Positions 1 to 7,282 of a stretch of DNA of 27,756 bases are shown in pieces; the stretch's first letter is position 1, and each line of letters opens with the position of its first letter. The stretch is from Lysobacterales bacterium (lineage in GTDB: Bacteria; Pseudomonadota; Gammaproteobacteria; Xanthomonadales; Xanthomonadaceae): contig JAATFS010000131.1 of the NCBI GenBank assembly GCA_015655035.1, forward strand, positions 1 through 27,756, written 5' to 3'. The notes under the pieces were generated by a model. The model did not search any database. It had not been told where the DNA came from and was given only the letters and a program-made list of their open reading frames with translations. Both the position numbers and the translations under genes were made by a program.

Positions 1-585
1 ATGGGTGGCGTCGAACACCACCGGGCAACCAGTGTCGCGCATCACTCTCAACGAGCGCATGTCGCTGACCAAGTTGTTGTAGCCGAACGAAGCGCCGCGC
101 TCGCAAACCATGATCTGCTCGTTGCCGGTCGACTTGGCCTTTTCGACCACCGGCTTCATGTCCCAGGGCGCCAGGAACTGGCCCTTCTTGATGTTGACCG
201 GCTTGCCTGCCGAGCAGACATTCTTGATGAAGTCGGTCTGGCGCACCAGGAAAGCCGGGGTCTGCAGCACATCGACCACTGCGGCGACCTCGTTCATCGG
301 CGTGTATTCGTGCACGTCGGTCAGCACCGGCACGCCGATCTGCCGCTTGACCGCGTCCAGCACCTTCAGTCCCTCTTCCAGGCCGGGGCCACGAAAGCTG
401 GTACCGGAGGTACGGTTGGCCTTGTCGAAGCTGGACTTGAAGATGAAGTTCATGCCGAGCTTGCCGGTGATCTCCTTCAGCTTGCCGGCCACGTCGAGTT
501 GCAGTTGCATCGATTCGATCACACACGGGCCTGCGATCAGGAACAGCGGTTGGTCCAGACCGACTTCGAAACCACACAGTTTCAT
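1..585 (-). CDS. kdsA: 3-deoxy-D-manno-octulosonate 8-phosphate synthase, C-terminus cut off by window
   Basis: KdsA condenses phosphoenolpyruvate with arabinose 5-phosphate to make KDO 8-phosphate, the precursor of the lipopolysaccharide inner-core sugar; it is a cytosolic enzyme. The 195 visible residues begin MKLCGFEVGLDQPLFLIAGP and carry the typical family segments GPCVIES, FKSSFDKANRTS, FRGPGLEEGL, TDVHE and VCERGASFGY. The gene runs off the left edge at ...VFDATH, so roughly the last third is missing compared with a usual length near 280. An in-frame ATG exists five codons upstream (598-600), but the purine-rich AAAGGTGA sits about 5 nt before the ATG at 583-585, so that start was chosen. 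It lies downstream of pyrG on the same strand, matching the pyrG-kdsA(-eno) order of xanthomonads. Confidence 0.96.
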   Translation of the reverse strand, partial: MKLCGFEVGLDQPLFLIAGPCVIESMQLQLDVAGKLKEITGKLGMNFIFKSSFDKANRTSGTSFRGPGLEEGLKVLDAVKRQIGVPVLTDVHEYTPMNEVAAVVDVLQTPAFLVRQTDFIKNVCSAGKPVNIKKGQFLAPWDMKPVVEKAKSTGNEQIMVCERGASFGYNNLVSDMRSLRVMRDTGCPVVFDATH

Positions 586-607
586 CGAATCACCTTTCAT
601 GTAAGAA

Positions 608-641
608 CCCCTCTCCTACCGGGAGAGGGGTTGGGTGAGGG
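608..641. repeat. Dispersed intergenic hairpin repeat of xanthomonad type
   Basis: Two 9-bp arms, CCCCTCTCC (608-616) and GGAGAGGGG (622-630), enclose a 5-nt loop and are followed by TTGGGTGAGGG. This resembles the short G/C-rich palindromic element found in many copies between genes of Xanthomonas and Stenotrophomonas. I recognise the pattern from memory and only one copy is in the window. It lies between pyrG and kdsA. Confidence 0.6.
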
Positions 642-722
642 CTATGGATGCAAGGCCGCCAGGAATCCAGGGGTCCGAGGCTCCCCCCTCCCTTCCGCTA
701 GTCCGGCGCTCCGCGCCAATGT

Positions 723-758
723 CTTCCGCGAGAGGGACCGTGGTCCCGATGGCGGAAG
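723..758. other. Nested inverted repeat between pyrG and kdsA
   Basis: An outer pair, CTTCCGC (723-729) and GCGGAAG (752-758), flanks an inner palindrome GGGACC-GT-GGTCCC (734-747). It starts just beyond the pyrG stop codon on the transcribed strand, so it could form an RNA hairpin between the two genes as an attenuator, processing site or terminator. There is no T-tract. Confidence 0.4.
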
Positions 759-765
759 CAACGCG

Positions 766-2430
766 TCAGGCCCGGGCTTCCTTTAACAGCTTGCCGCCAG
801 CCTTCTTCTCGCGCGCTGCACGAACGAAGCCGATGAACAGCGGGTGCCCATCGCGCGGGGTGGACAGGAACTCCGGGTGCGCCTGGCATGCCAGGAACCA
901 CGGATGCGTCTCGCGCGGCAGCTCCACCACCTCCACCAACGTGTCGTCCATCGACTTGCCGGCGATGATCAGGCCCGCGTCTTCCAGCTGGGTGCGATAG
1001 CGATTGTTGAACTCGTAGCGGTGGCGATGACGCTCGGACACCACGTCCTTGCCATACAGCTCGCGCGCCAGCGTACCCGGCTTGAGCCGCTGTTCCTGCA
1101 AGCCCAGGCGCATGGTGCCGCCCAAGTCCGACTTCTCGTCGCGCTTTTCGACCTCGCCGGTAGCGGTGCGCCACTCGGTGATCAGGCCGATCACCGGATG
1201 CGGCGACTGGCGATCGTTCTCGGTGCTGTTGGCGCCTTCCAGGTGGGCAACGTGGCGGGCGTAGTCCACCACCGCCGCCTGCATGCCATAGCAGATGCCG
1301 AAGTACGGCACGGCATGCTCGCGCGCATAGCGGGAGGTCAACACCTTGCCTTCGAAACCACGGTCGCCGAAGCCGCCCGGCACCAGGATGCCGTCCACGT
1401 CGGCCAGCGCCGACAGGTCGCTGCCTTCCAGCTCCTGGGCCTCGATCCACTTCAGCTTGACCCGGGTGCGCTGGCGCAGGCCACCGTGCTTGAGCGCTTC
1501 GCCCACCGACTTGTACGCGTCCTGGTGGTCAACGTACTTGCCGACCACGGCGATCGTGACTTCGTCCAGCGGATGCACGGTGGCATCCACCACCGATTCC
1601 CACTCGGCCAGATTGGCCGGACCGACCTTGTCGCGCAGCTTGAACTGCTCGATGACGATCTCGTCCAGGCCCTGCCGGTGCAGTTCCAGCGGCATGCCGT
1701 ACAACACGTCGATATCCGGCGCACTGATGACCGCGCGCTCGGACACGTTGGTGAACAGCGCGATCTTGCGCCGCTCCGAATCGGGAATCGGCTGTTCCGA
1801 GCGGCACAGCAGCACGTCGGGCTGGATGCCGATCGAGCGCAACTCCTTGACCGAGTGCTGAGTCGGCTTGGTCTTCAGCTCGCCGGCGGCGGCGATGTAC
1901 GGCACCAGGGTGAGATGCATGAACATCGCACGCTCCGCGCCACGCTCGGTGCGGACCTGGCGAATCGCTTCCAGGAACGGCAGCGACTCAATATCGCCGA
2001 CGGTACCGCCGATCTCCACCAGCGCCACGTCGAAGCCCGCAGTGGCCTCGTCCACGCAGCGGCGGATCTCATCGGTGATGTGCGGAATCACCTGGACGGT
2101 CGCGCCCAGATAGTCGCCGCGACGCTCCTTGCGGATCACGTTTTCATAGATCCGGCCGGTCGTGATCGAATTCTTGCGCGACAGCCGGGTACGCACGAAA
2201 CGCTCGTAGTGCCCCAGGTCCAGGTCGGTCTCGGCACCGTCGTCGGTGACATAGACCTCACCGTGCTGGAACGGGCTCATCGTGCCCGGATCGACGTTGA
2301 TGTAAGGGTCCAGCTTCATCATCGTGACCTTGAGGCCACGTGCTTCAAGGATGGACGCAAGCGAAGCGGCGGCAATGCCCTTACCAAGTGAGGACACTAC
2401 GCCGCCTGTTACAAAAATCAGGGGAGTCAT
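766..2430 (-). CDS. pyrG: CTP synthase
   Basis: The enzyme makes CTP from UTP with ATP and glutamine in the cytosol. The 554-residue protein has the normal family length. The N-terminal synthetase domain opens with MTPLIFVTGGVVSSLGKG (P-loop), followed by MKLDPYINVDPGTMSPFQHGEV, VEIGGTVGDIES and SVKELRSIGIQPD. The C-terminal class I glutamine amidotransferase domain has the oxyanion segment PGGFGDRG near 351-358, nucleophile Cys380 in YFGICYGMQ (LGICLGMQ is more usual) and His518/Glu520 in QAHPEF. The ATG at 2428-2430 is preferred over one nine codons upstream because a GGGAGG Shine-Dalgarno (2442-2447) precedes it and the family starts at this methionine. A candidate promoter lies at 2458-2486. 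It is transcribed toward kdsA. Confidence 0.98.
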   Translation of the reverse strand: MTPLIFVTGGVVSSLGKGIAAASLASILEARGLKVTMMKLDPYINVDPGTMSPFQHGEVYVTDDGAETDLDLGHYERFVRTRLSRKNSITTGRIYENVIRKERRGDYLGATVQVIPHITDEIRRCVDEATAGFDVALVEIGGTVGDIESLPFLEAIRQVRTERGAERAMFMHLTLVPYIAAAGELKTKPTQHSVKELRSIGIQPDVLLCRSEQPIPDSERRKIALFTNVSERAVISAPDIDVLYGMPLELHRQGLDEIVIEQFKLRDKVGPANLAEWESVVDATVHPLDEVTIAVVGKYVDHQDAYKSVGEALKHGGLRQRTRVKLKWIEAQELEGSDLSALADVDGILVPGGFGDRGFEGKVLTSRYAREHAVPYFGICYGMQAAVVDYARHVAHLEGANSTENDRQSPHPVIGLITEWRTATGEVEKRDEKSDLGGTMRLGLQEQRLKPGTLARELYGKDVVSERHRHRYEFNNRYRTQLEDAGLIIAGKSMDDTLVEVVELPRETHPWFLACQAHPEFLSTPRDGHPLFIGFVRAAREKKAGGKLLKEARA

Positions 2431-2457
2431 GGGGCTCGAAGCCTCCCGGAAAGCCAT

Positions 2458-2486
2458 AGTTTAACGGTTGCCGCCGCAATGCCCAA
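2458..2486 (-). promoter_or_regulatory. Candidate pyrG promoter
   Basis: On the minus strand TTGGGC (2486-2481) and TAAACT (2463-2458) are 17 bp apart, a sigma-70-like arrangement that would place the start about 22 nt before the pyrG ATG. The block ACCGTTAAACTATGGC around the -10 recurs almost unchanged in front of the neighbouring small gene. Confidence 0.45.
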
Positions 2487-2515
2487 GCGCTTGCGGTCGA
2501 CAAATCTCATATAAC

Positions 2516-2550
2516 AAAAAAAAAGACGCCCCGGTATGCACCGGGGCGTC
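2516..2550 (-). terminator. Rho-independent terminator of the small exported-protein gene
   Basis: A perfect 10-bp stem, GACGCCCCGG (2525-2534) with CCGGGGCGTC (2541-2550) around a 6-nt loop, is followed on the minus strand by nine T (2524-2516). It lies 26 nt past the stop codon of the gene at 2576-2821 and insulates pyrG from it. Confidence 0.93.
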
Positions 2551-2575
2551 TGGATACGCACAGGGCTGCGCAAGG

Positions 2576-2821
2576 TCAGCGCAGCTCTTCTTCCTCTTCC
2601 GCCGCCTTGCCCAGCTTGCCGCTTTTCTCGGCCTTGGCCTTGTCGGCAGCCGCAGCTGCGCGGCGCTTGGCCTTGCGCTCGGCCTCGGTCTGCGCCTTGG
2701 CTTCGCTGGTCTTCTGTGCCGCGGCCCCCTGCGGGGCGGGCTGCGGCTGCGCCATTGCGGCCGGAATGGCGATCACGGCGGCGGCGGCCGCCGCCAGCAC
2801 CAGGATATTTTTGAGTTTCAT
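2576..2821 (-). CDS. Small exported Ala/Lys/Glu-rich protein of unknown function
   Basis: This encodes 81 residues. The N-terminus MKLKNILVLAAAAAAVIAIP-AAMAQ is a clear Sec signal peptide with a likely cut after AMA (residue 24). The mature part, about 57 residues, is almost only Ala, Lys, Glu, Gln and Arg, ends in the acidic run EEEEELR, and is probably one charged helix in the periplasm. The ATG at 2819-2821 follows AGGACGACC, a plausible ribosome site. The gene has its own candidate promoter (a -10-like TAAGCT at 2885-2880) and a strong terminator, so it is a monocistronic unit divergent from parE. I do not recognise a named family. The signal peptide and terminator argue that it is real and not a shadow reading frame. 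Confidence 0.8.
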   Translation of the reverse strand: MKLKNILVLAAAAAAVIAIPAAMAQPQPAPQGAAAQKTSEAKAQTEAERKAKRRAAAAADKAKAEKSGKLGKAAEEEEELR

Positions 2822-2879
2822 GGTCGTCCTCCAGAATCGAATCCCCGAGATGGGGGCGTTCGTTGCAACCTCGAGGCAT

Positions 2880-2908
2880 AGCTTAACGGTCGTCGCCCCG
2901 ACCGCCAC
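2880..2908 (-). promoter_or_regulatory. Candidate promoter of the small exported-protein gene
   Basis: The minus-strand block ACCGTTAAGCTATGCC contains a -10-like TAAGCT (2885-2880) about 60 nt before the ATG. A recognisable -35 is lacking (GTGGCG at the 17-bp distance). The block matches the one in front of pyrG at all but two positions. Confidence 0.35.
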
Positions 2909-2981
2909 TGAATACGGGTCGCGTGCAAAAAAATGGTCTAGACCGCACACTTGCGCGTCGTTTCACGCCCTTCCGAGATGC

Positions 2982-4874
2982 ATGAACACCCGTTACAACG
3001 CCGCCGATATTGAAGTTCTCTCCGGCCTGGATCCGGTCAAGCGCCGTCCAGGCATGTATACCGACACCGCGCGTCCGAACCATCTGGCGCAGGAAGTCAT
3101 CGACAACTCGGTGGACGAGGCGCTGGCCGGCTATGCCCGCCAGGTCGAGGTCACTCTGTACAAGGATGGCAGCTGCGAAGTGTCCGACGACGGCCGCGGC
3201 ATGCCGGTGGACATCCACCCCGAGGAGAAGATCCCGGGCGTGGAACTGATCCTGACCCGGCTGCATGCCGGCGGCAAGTTCAACAACCGCAACTACACCT
3301 TCTCCGGCGGCCTGCACGGCGTGGGCGTGAGCGTAGTCAACGCGCTGTCCACCAAGGTCGAGCTGTTCATCAAGCGCGACGGCAGCGAGCACCGCATGGA
3401 GTTCCGCGACGGCAACGCCGCCTCCGCGCTGGAGGTGGTGGGCACGGTCGGCAAGAAGAACACTGGCACCCGCCTGCGGTTCTGGGCCGACCCGAAGTAC
3501 TTCGACACCCCAAAGTACAACGTGCGCGCGCTGCGCCACCTGCTGCGCGCCAAGGCTGTGCTGTGCCCCGGGCTGACCGTCAAGCTGTTCGACGAGGCCA
3601 CCGGCGAACAGGACAGCTGGCATTTCGAGAACGGCCTGCGCGACTACCTCAAGAGCGAAATGCTCGAGCGCGAGCTGCTGCCGGCCGAGCTGTTCGTCGG
3701 CACCCTGAAGAAAGAGACCGAGATCGTCGACTGGGCCGCGGCCTGGGTGCCCGACGGCGAGCTGGTCCAGGAAAGCTACGTCAACCTGATCCCCACCGCG
3801 CAGCACGGCACCCACGTCAATGGGCTGCGCTCGGGCTTGACCGAGGCACTGCGCGAATTCTGCGACTTCCGCAATCTGTTGCCGCGCGGCGTCAAGCTGG
3901 CGCCCGAGGATGTCTGGGACCGCGTTACCTTCGTGCTCAGCCTGAAGATGACCGATCCGCAGTTCTCCGGCCAGACCAAGGAACGACTGTCCTCGCGCCA
4001 GGCGGCCGGCTTCATCGAAGGGGCCGCGCACGACGCCTTCAGCCTCTACTTGAACCAGAATGTGGAGATCGGCGAGAAGATTGCGCAGATCGCCATCGAC
4101 CGCGCCAGCGCCCGGTTGAAGACCGAGAAACAGATCGTCCGCAAGAAGGTCACCTCCGGCCCCGCCCTGCCCGGCAAGCTGGCCGACTGCATCAGCCAGG
4201 ACCTGTCGCGCACCGAGCTGTTCCTGGTGGAGGGCGACTCGGCCGGCGGCTCGGCCAAGCAGGCCCGCGACAAGGACTTCCAGGCGATCCTGCCGCTGCG
4301 CGGCAAGATCCTCAACACCTGGGAAGTGGCCTCCGGCAGCGTGCTCGCTTCCGAGGAAGTACACAACCTGGCGATTGCGATCGGCTGCGACCCCGGCAAG
4401 GACGACATCAGCGGCCTGCGTTACGGCAAGGTGGTGATCCTGGCCGACGCCGACTCCGACGGCCTGCACATCGCCACCCTGCTGGCGGCACTGTTTCTCA
4501 AGCATTTCCCGTCGCTGGTCGCCGCCGGCCACGTGTTCGTGGCGATGCCGCCGCTGTTCCGCGTGGACGTGGGCAAGCAGGTGTTCTACGCGCTGGACGA
4601 GGAAGAGAAGACCTCGCTGCTGGACAAGATCGCGCGCGAGAAGATCAAGGGCCAGATCAGCGTGACCCGTTTCAAGGGCCTGGGCGAAATGAACCCGCAG
4701 CAATTGCGCGAGTCCACCATCCACCCGGATACGCGCCGCTTGGTGCAGCTAACAGTGGACGGCGATGGCGAGCAGACCCGCTCGCTGATGGACATGCTGC
4801 TGGCCAAGAAGCGCGCGGGGGATCGGAAGCAGTGGCTGGAGACCAAGGGCGACCTGGCCTCGCTGGAGGTCTGA
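2982..4874 (+). CDS. parE: DNA topoisomerase IV subunit B
   Basis: ParE is the ATPase subunit of topoisomerase IV, which with ParC unlinks daughter chromosomes. The 630-residue length is standard. The GHKL ATPase domain has the Asn/Asp-rich EVIDNSVDEALAGYA, DDGRGMPVDIHP and the ATP-lid segment TFSGGLHGVGVSVVNALS. The TOPRIM domain has EGDSAGG (Glu417) and DADSDG (Asp489, Asp491, Asp493; DADVDG is commoner). The C-terminus carries RFKGLGEMNPQQLRE. The frame stays open far upstream, but the family begins at MNTRYNAADIEVLSGLDPVKRRPGMY, so the ATG at 2982 was chosen. It is divergent from the small gene at 2576-2821 and shares a 160-bp regulatory interval with it. Confidence 0.98.
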   Translation: MNTRYNAADIEVLSGLDPVKRRPGMYTDTARPNHLAQEVIDNSVDEALAGYARQVEVTLYKDGSCEVSDDGRGMPVDIHPEEKIPGVELILTRLHAGGKFNNRNYTFSGGLHGVGVSVVNALSTKVELFIKRDGSEHRMEFRDGNAASALEVVGTVGKKNTGTRLRFWADPKYFDTPKYNVRALRHLLRAKAVLCPGLTVKLFDEATGEQDSWHFENGLRDYLKSEMLERELLPAELFVGTLKKETEIVDWAAAWVPDGELVQESYVNLIPTAQHGTHVNGLRSGLTEALREFCDFRNLLPRGVKLAPEDVWDRVTFVLSLKMTDPQFSGQTKERLSSRQAAGFIEGAAHDAFSLYLNQNVEIGEKIAQIAIDRASARLKTEKQIVRKKVTSGPALPGKLADCISQDLSRTELFLVEGDSAGGSAKQARDKDFQAILPLRGKILNTWEVASGSVLASEEVHNLAIAIGCDPGKDDISGLRYGKVVILADADSDGLHIATLLAALFLKHFPSLVAAGHVFVAMPPLFRVDVGKQVFYALDEEEKTSLLDKIAREKIKGQISVTRFKGLGEMNPQQLRESTIHPDTRRLVQLTVDGDGEQTRSLMDMLLAKKRAGDRKQWLETKGDLASLEV

Positions 4875-5155
4875 GCGCCCGGCACGCCGGCGCCCTCCCT
4901 CAAGCACCCGGCGGCCGCGGGTGACCACGTCTCAGGCGTGGCCACCGACGATTGCAGCGCACGGCCAACAACCGGTACCTTGAACCGGTGCCGGCCACCA
5001 CCGGCGGACAGTGTGGCGACCGTCCCTGATCGCAGCTCCAGCCACAAGTCCAGACGGTTTTCGACCGCAGGGAATCCGAGCGTCAGGCTTCGCCACGCGC
5101 GTGCGGCATGCGGATGTTCTAGGATCGAGCGTTCTTCCTCCCGTTCCGTCTGCCG
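4875..5155. other. Intergenic region parE-ureD; no gene supported
   Basis: These 281 bases hold no reading frame that looks like a protein. Just after the parE stop, 4875-4893 can fold into a GC hairpin (GCGCC-C-GG with CC-GGCGC), a weak terminator candidate without a T-tract. Two AACCGGT copies (4970-4976, 4983-4989) lie 13 bp apart. Near the ureD end, TTCTAGGATC (5117-5126) resembles the -10 region in front of the TonB receptor (TTCTAGGCTC) and may be the ure operon promoter, but no good -35 accompanies it. Confidence 0.5.
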
Positions 5156-5992
5156 ATGCCCTGGTGCGCCCGCGTCGACCTGGATTACCTTCGCTCCCCC
5201 GGCAGCGGCCGCACGCTCGCACGTTCGCGCCATGAAGGCCCGCTGCGACTGCTGAAAAGCCTGTACCCCGAAGGCGAAGGCATCTGCCACAACGTGCTGA
5301 TCCATCCGCCAGGAGGGTTGGTTGGCGGAGACCGGCTCGATATCCGCATCGACGCCCAGCCCGGCAGCCACGGCCTGGTCACCACCCCCGGGGCAACGCG
5401 TTATTACCGCAGCGACGGCGAGCATGCGGTGCAGGACACGCGGATCGCGGTACGTGCCGGCGCGCGGCTGGAATGGTTGCCGCTGGAAACGCTGTACTAC
5501 GACGGTTGCCTGGCCGAGAACCGGCTGCACCTGGCGCTGGAGCCGGATTCGGAGCTGATCGGCTGGGACGTGCTGGCGCTCGGCCTGCCCAGCGCCGGGC
5601 GGCCGTTCCTGCAAGGCGAAGTGCTGCAACACCTGGAACTGGCCGATACCTGGCTGGAAAGCGGCCGCATCCGCGGCGACGACGTCCACCTGCTGGATGG
5701 CCCGGTCGGCCTGGCCGGGCAGCGTTGCATGGCTACGGTCTTCTTCGCCAGCGGCGGTGTGATGGCGCCCGCCCTGCGCGAGCGCGCGCTGGAGCTGGCC
5801 CGCGGCGTGCTGGACGCCGATCCGCTGCGCCACAGCGCCGGTGCGACCAGCCCCGACCCCCGCCTGGTGGTGGTCAGGGTGCTGGCCCCCCTAGTGGAAC
5901 CGGCGATGCAACTGGCCCAGCGCATCCGTGCGGTGTGGCGTAGCGAACTCTGGCAACTGCCAGGCGCCGCTCCGCGGGTATGGGCCATTTGA
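5156..5992 (+). CDS. ureD: Urease accessory protein UreD (UreH)
   Basis: UreD is the scaffold that binds apo-urease and, with UreF and UreG, helps deliver nickel to the active site. The 278 residues have the family profile: RHEGPLRLLKSLYPEG at about 26-41, then HPPGGLVGGDRLDI, TTPGATRYYRS, LEWLPLETLYYDGC and AENRLHLAL. The frame has a stop at 5120-5122 and 5156 is its only ATG, so the start is forced although no Shine-Dalgarno precedes it (the leader is pyrimidine-rich). It is the first gene of the urease operon. Its stop codon lies inside a conserved regulatory box (5976-5997), and ureA starts 60 bp later, the largest gap in the operon. Confidence 0.95.
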   Translation: MPWCARVDLDYLRSPGSGRTLARSRHEGPLRLLKSLYPEGEGICHNVLIHPPGGLVGGDRLDIRIDAQPGSHGLVTTPGATRYYRSDGEHAVQDTRIAVRAGARLEWLPLETLYYDGCLAENRLHLALEPDSELIGWDVLALGLPSAGRPFLQGEVLQHLELADTWLESGRIRGDDVHLLDGPVGLAGQRCMATVFFASGGVMAPALRERALELARGVLDADPLRHSAGATSPDPRLVVVRVLAPLVEPAMQLAQRIRAVWRSELWQLPGAAPRVWAI

Positions 5993-5997
5993 CGTAG
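5976..5997. promoter_or_regulatory. Conserved regulatory box, copy A (ureD/ureA junction)
   Basis: Read on the minus strand from 5996, the site is TACGTCAAATGGCCCATACC. It matches copy D in front of the TonB receptor at 18 of 20 positions (19 of 21 with the next base) and has a partial dyad TAYG-N10-CRTA. It overlaps the ureD stop codon. Relative to ureA it is inverted compared with copies B-D. TACCAT at 6020-6025 lies near the expected -10 distance, two bases further out. It may give ureA onward a separate regulated promoter. Confidence 0.5.
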
Positions 5998-6052
5998 GCC
6001 GCTGCCCGCACGGCCGCACTACCATCGAGGTGGCTCTCCCAGGACCACACCG

Positions 6053-6355
6053 ATGGAACTCACTCCACGCGAAAAGGACAAGTTGCTGCTGTTCACTGCG
6101 GCGCTGCTGGCCGAGCGCCGTCGCGCGCGTGGGCTGCGGCTCAATTACCCCGAGTCGGTTGCGTTGATCAGCGCAACAGTGCTCGAAGGCGCGCGCGATG
6201 GCAGGAGCGTGGCCGAGCTGATGAGCGAGGGACGCGGCATCCTCGCCCGCGAGGACGTGATGGACGGCGTGCCGGAAATGATTCCGGACATCCAGGTCGA
6301 AGCGACCTTCCCCGACGGCACCAAGCTGGTGACCATCCACCAGCCGATCGCATGA
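6053..6355 (+). CDS. ureA: Urease gamma subunit
   Basis: This is the smallest structural subunit of nickel urease, which hydrolyses urea to ammonia and carbamate in the cytosol. The 100-residue length is exactly typical. Recognisable segments are MELTPREKDKLLLFTAALLAERR, GLRLNYPESVALISA, EGARDGRSVAELM, VMDGVPEMIPDIQVEATFPDGTKLVTIHQPI. AGGA lies upstream of the ATG. UreA is followed not by ureB but by a HupE/UreJ-type gene, with ureB and ureC next, so the three subunits are separate polypeptides as in most proteobacteria. Confidence 0.98.
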   Translation: MELTPREKDKLLLFTAALLAERRRARGLRLNYPESVALISATVLEGARDGRSVAELMSEGRGILAREDVMDGVPEMIPDIQVEATFPDGTKLVTIHQPIA

Positions 6356-6380
6356 CCCGATCCATTTACCGGAGCACGCC

Positions 6381-6980
6381 ATGAAGCGTATCTGTGTCCG
6401 CATCGCATTGGCGGCGCTGTCGCTGACCGCTGCCCAAACCGCATCCGCGCATGCCGGCCATCAGGCCGGCGACACGGGACTACTGGCCGGCCTGCTGCAC
6501 CCGCTGACCGGCATCGACCACCTGCTGGCATTGCTGGCGATCGGATTATGGATCGGCCTGCCCGCACGCCGCCTGCCGCACGAACGCACATGGATGCCGT
6601 TGCTGCTGCTGTCCGCCTTCGCACTCGGCATCGCCTGGGGTTGGTCCGCGACGATGCCATCTCGATTGGAAGCGGCCGTGGCGTTCTCGGTGTTGGCCGT
6701 GGGGCTGCTGCTGGCCGCCAGCCAGCGCCTGCATCGCGGGCTATCGGCCGCCCTGCTGTGCGCGTTCGCACTGTTGCATGGCAGCGCGCATGGCAGCGAC
6801 TGGCACGGCGCCGGCCAACCCTTCGCGCTGGCCGGCGGCGCCCTGGCCGCGACCGCGCTGCTGCTGGCGGCCGGCATCGGGCTGGGCCACGCACTGCGCG
6901 ATTGCGGCGCCTGGGTACGCCGCGCGACCGCGGCCGGGCTGGCGGCGGCCGGCCTGCTGTTGATGGCGGGCGCGGCGTGA
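6381..6980 (+). CDS. ureJ: HupE/UreJ family membrane protein, probable nickel transporter
   Basis: Small HupE/UreJ proteins are inner-membrane permeases thought to bring in Ni(II) for urease or hydrogenase. The 199-residue protein starts with a signal-like segment ending TASAHAGHQAGD. It then has about six hydrophobic helices with the family's His/Asp signature HPLTGIDHLLALLAIGLWIGL near residues 40-60 and a second His-rich stretch LLHGSAHGSDWHG near 130-142. GGAG precedes the ATG. It sits between ureA and ureB, and its stop codon overlaps the GTG start of ureB, so it is made with the enzyme subunits. The transport direction and metal are known for the family and not shown by this sequence. 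Confidence 0.92.
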   Translation: MKRICVRIALAALSLTAAQTASAHAGHQAGDTGLLAGLLHPLTGIDHLLALLAIGLWIGLPARRLPHERTWMPLLLLSAFALGIAWGWSATMPSRLEAAVAFSVLAVGLLLAASQRLHRGLSAALLCAFALLHGSAHGSDWHGAGQPFALAGGALAATALLLAAGIGLGHALRDCGAWVRRATAAGLAAAGLLLMAGAA

Positions 6981-7282
6981 CTCCCGGCGAGTTGTTGATC
7001 GACGCGGGCGAGCACACGCTCAATCCTGGGCGCCGCACGCTCACGCTTGTGGTGCTCAACCAGAGCGAGCGCCCGATCCAGGTGGGCTCGCATTACCACT
7101 TCCACGAGGCCAATCCCGGCCTGGGCTTCGATCGCCATGCCGCGCGCGGCATGCGCCTGAACATCGCCGCCGGTACCGCCATACGCTTCGAGCCGGGCCA
7201 GCAGCGCACCGTCGAGCTGGTCGAACTGGGCGGCGACCGCATCGTCCACGGCTTCCGCGCCGCGATCCAGGGACCGCTGTAA
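6977..7282 (+). CDS. ureB: Urease beta subunit
   Basis: This 101-residue structural subunit packs with UreA and UreC in the urease trimer of trimers. It begins with GTG at 6977 (VTPGELLIDAGEHTLNPGR), overlapping the ureJ stop codon as GTGA; no ATG start is available. Family motifs are VGSHYHFHEANPGLGFDR, ARGMRLNIAAGTAIRFEPGQ and VELVELGGDRIVHGF. Its TAA stop overlaps the ureC ATG (TAATG), indicating translational coupling. The GTG start and overlaps make it easy to miss in automatic calls. Confidence 0.96.
   Translation: MTPGELLIDAGEHTLNPGRRTLTLVVLNQSERPIQVGSHYHFHEANPGLGFDRHAARGMRLNIAAGTAIRFEPGQQRTVELVELGGDRIVHGFRAAIQGPL

Noticed and set aside
2935..2944. Palindrome GGTCTAGACC in the parE upstream region as an operator
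   Set aside because: A single 10-bp palindrome with no second copy in the window and no linked promoter elements; too little to call.
4932..5255. Possible small genes in the parE-ureD gap (both strands)
   Set aside because: Arg/Ser/Pro-rich translations, no ribosome site or motif, overlapping the ureD start on one strand; consistent with random open frames in GC-rich DNA.
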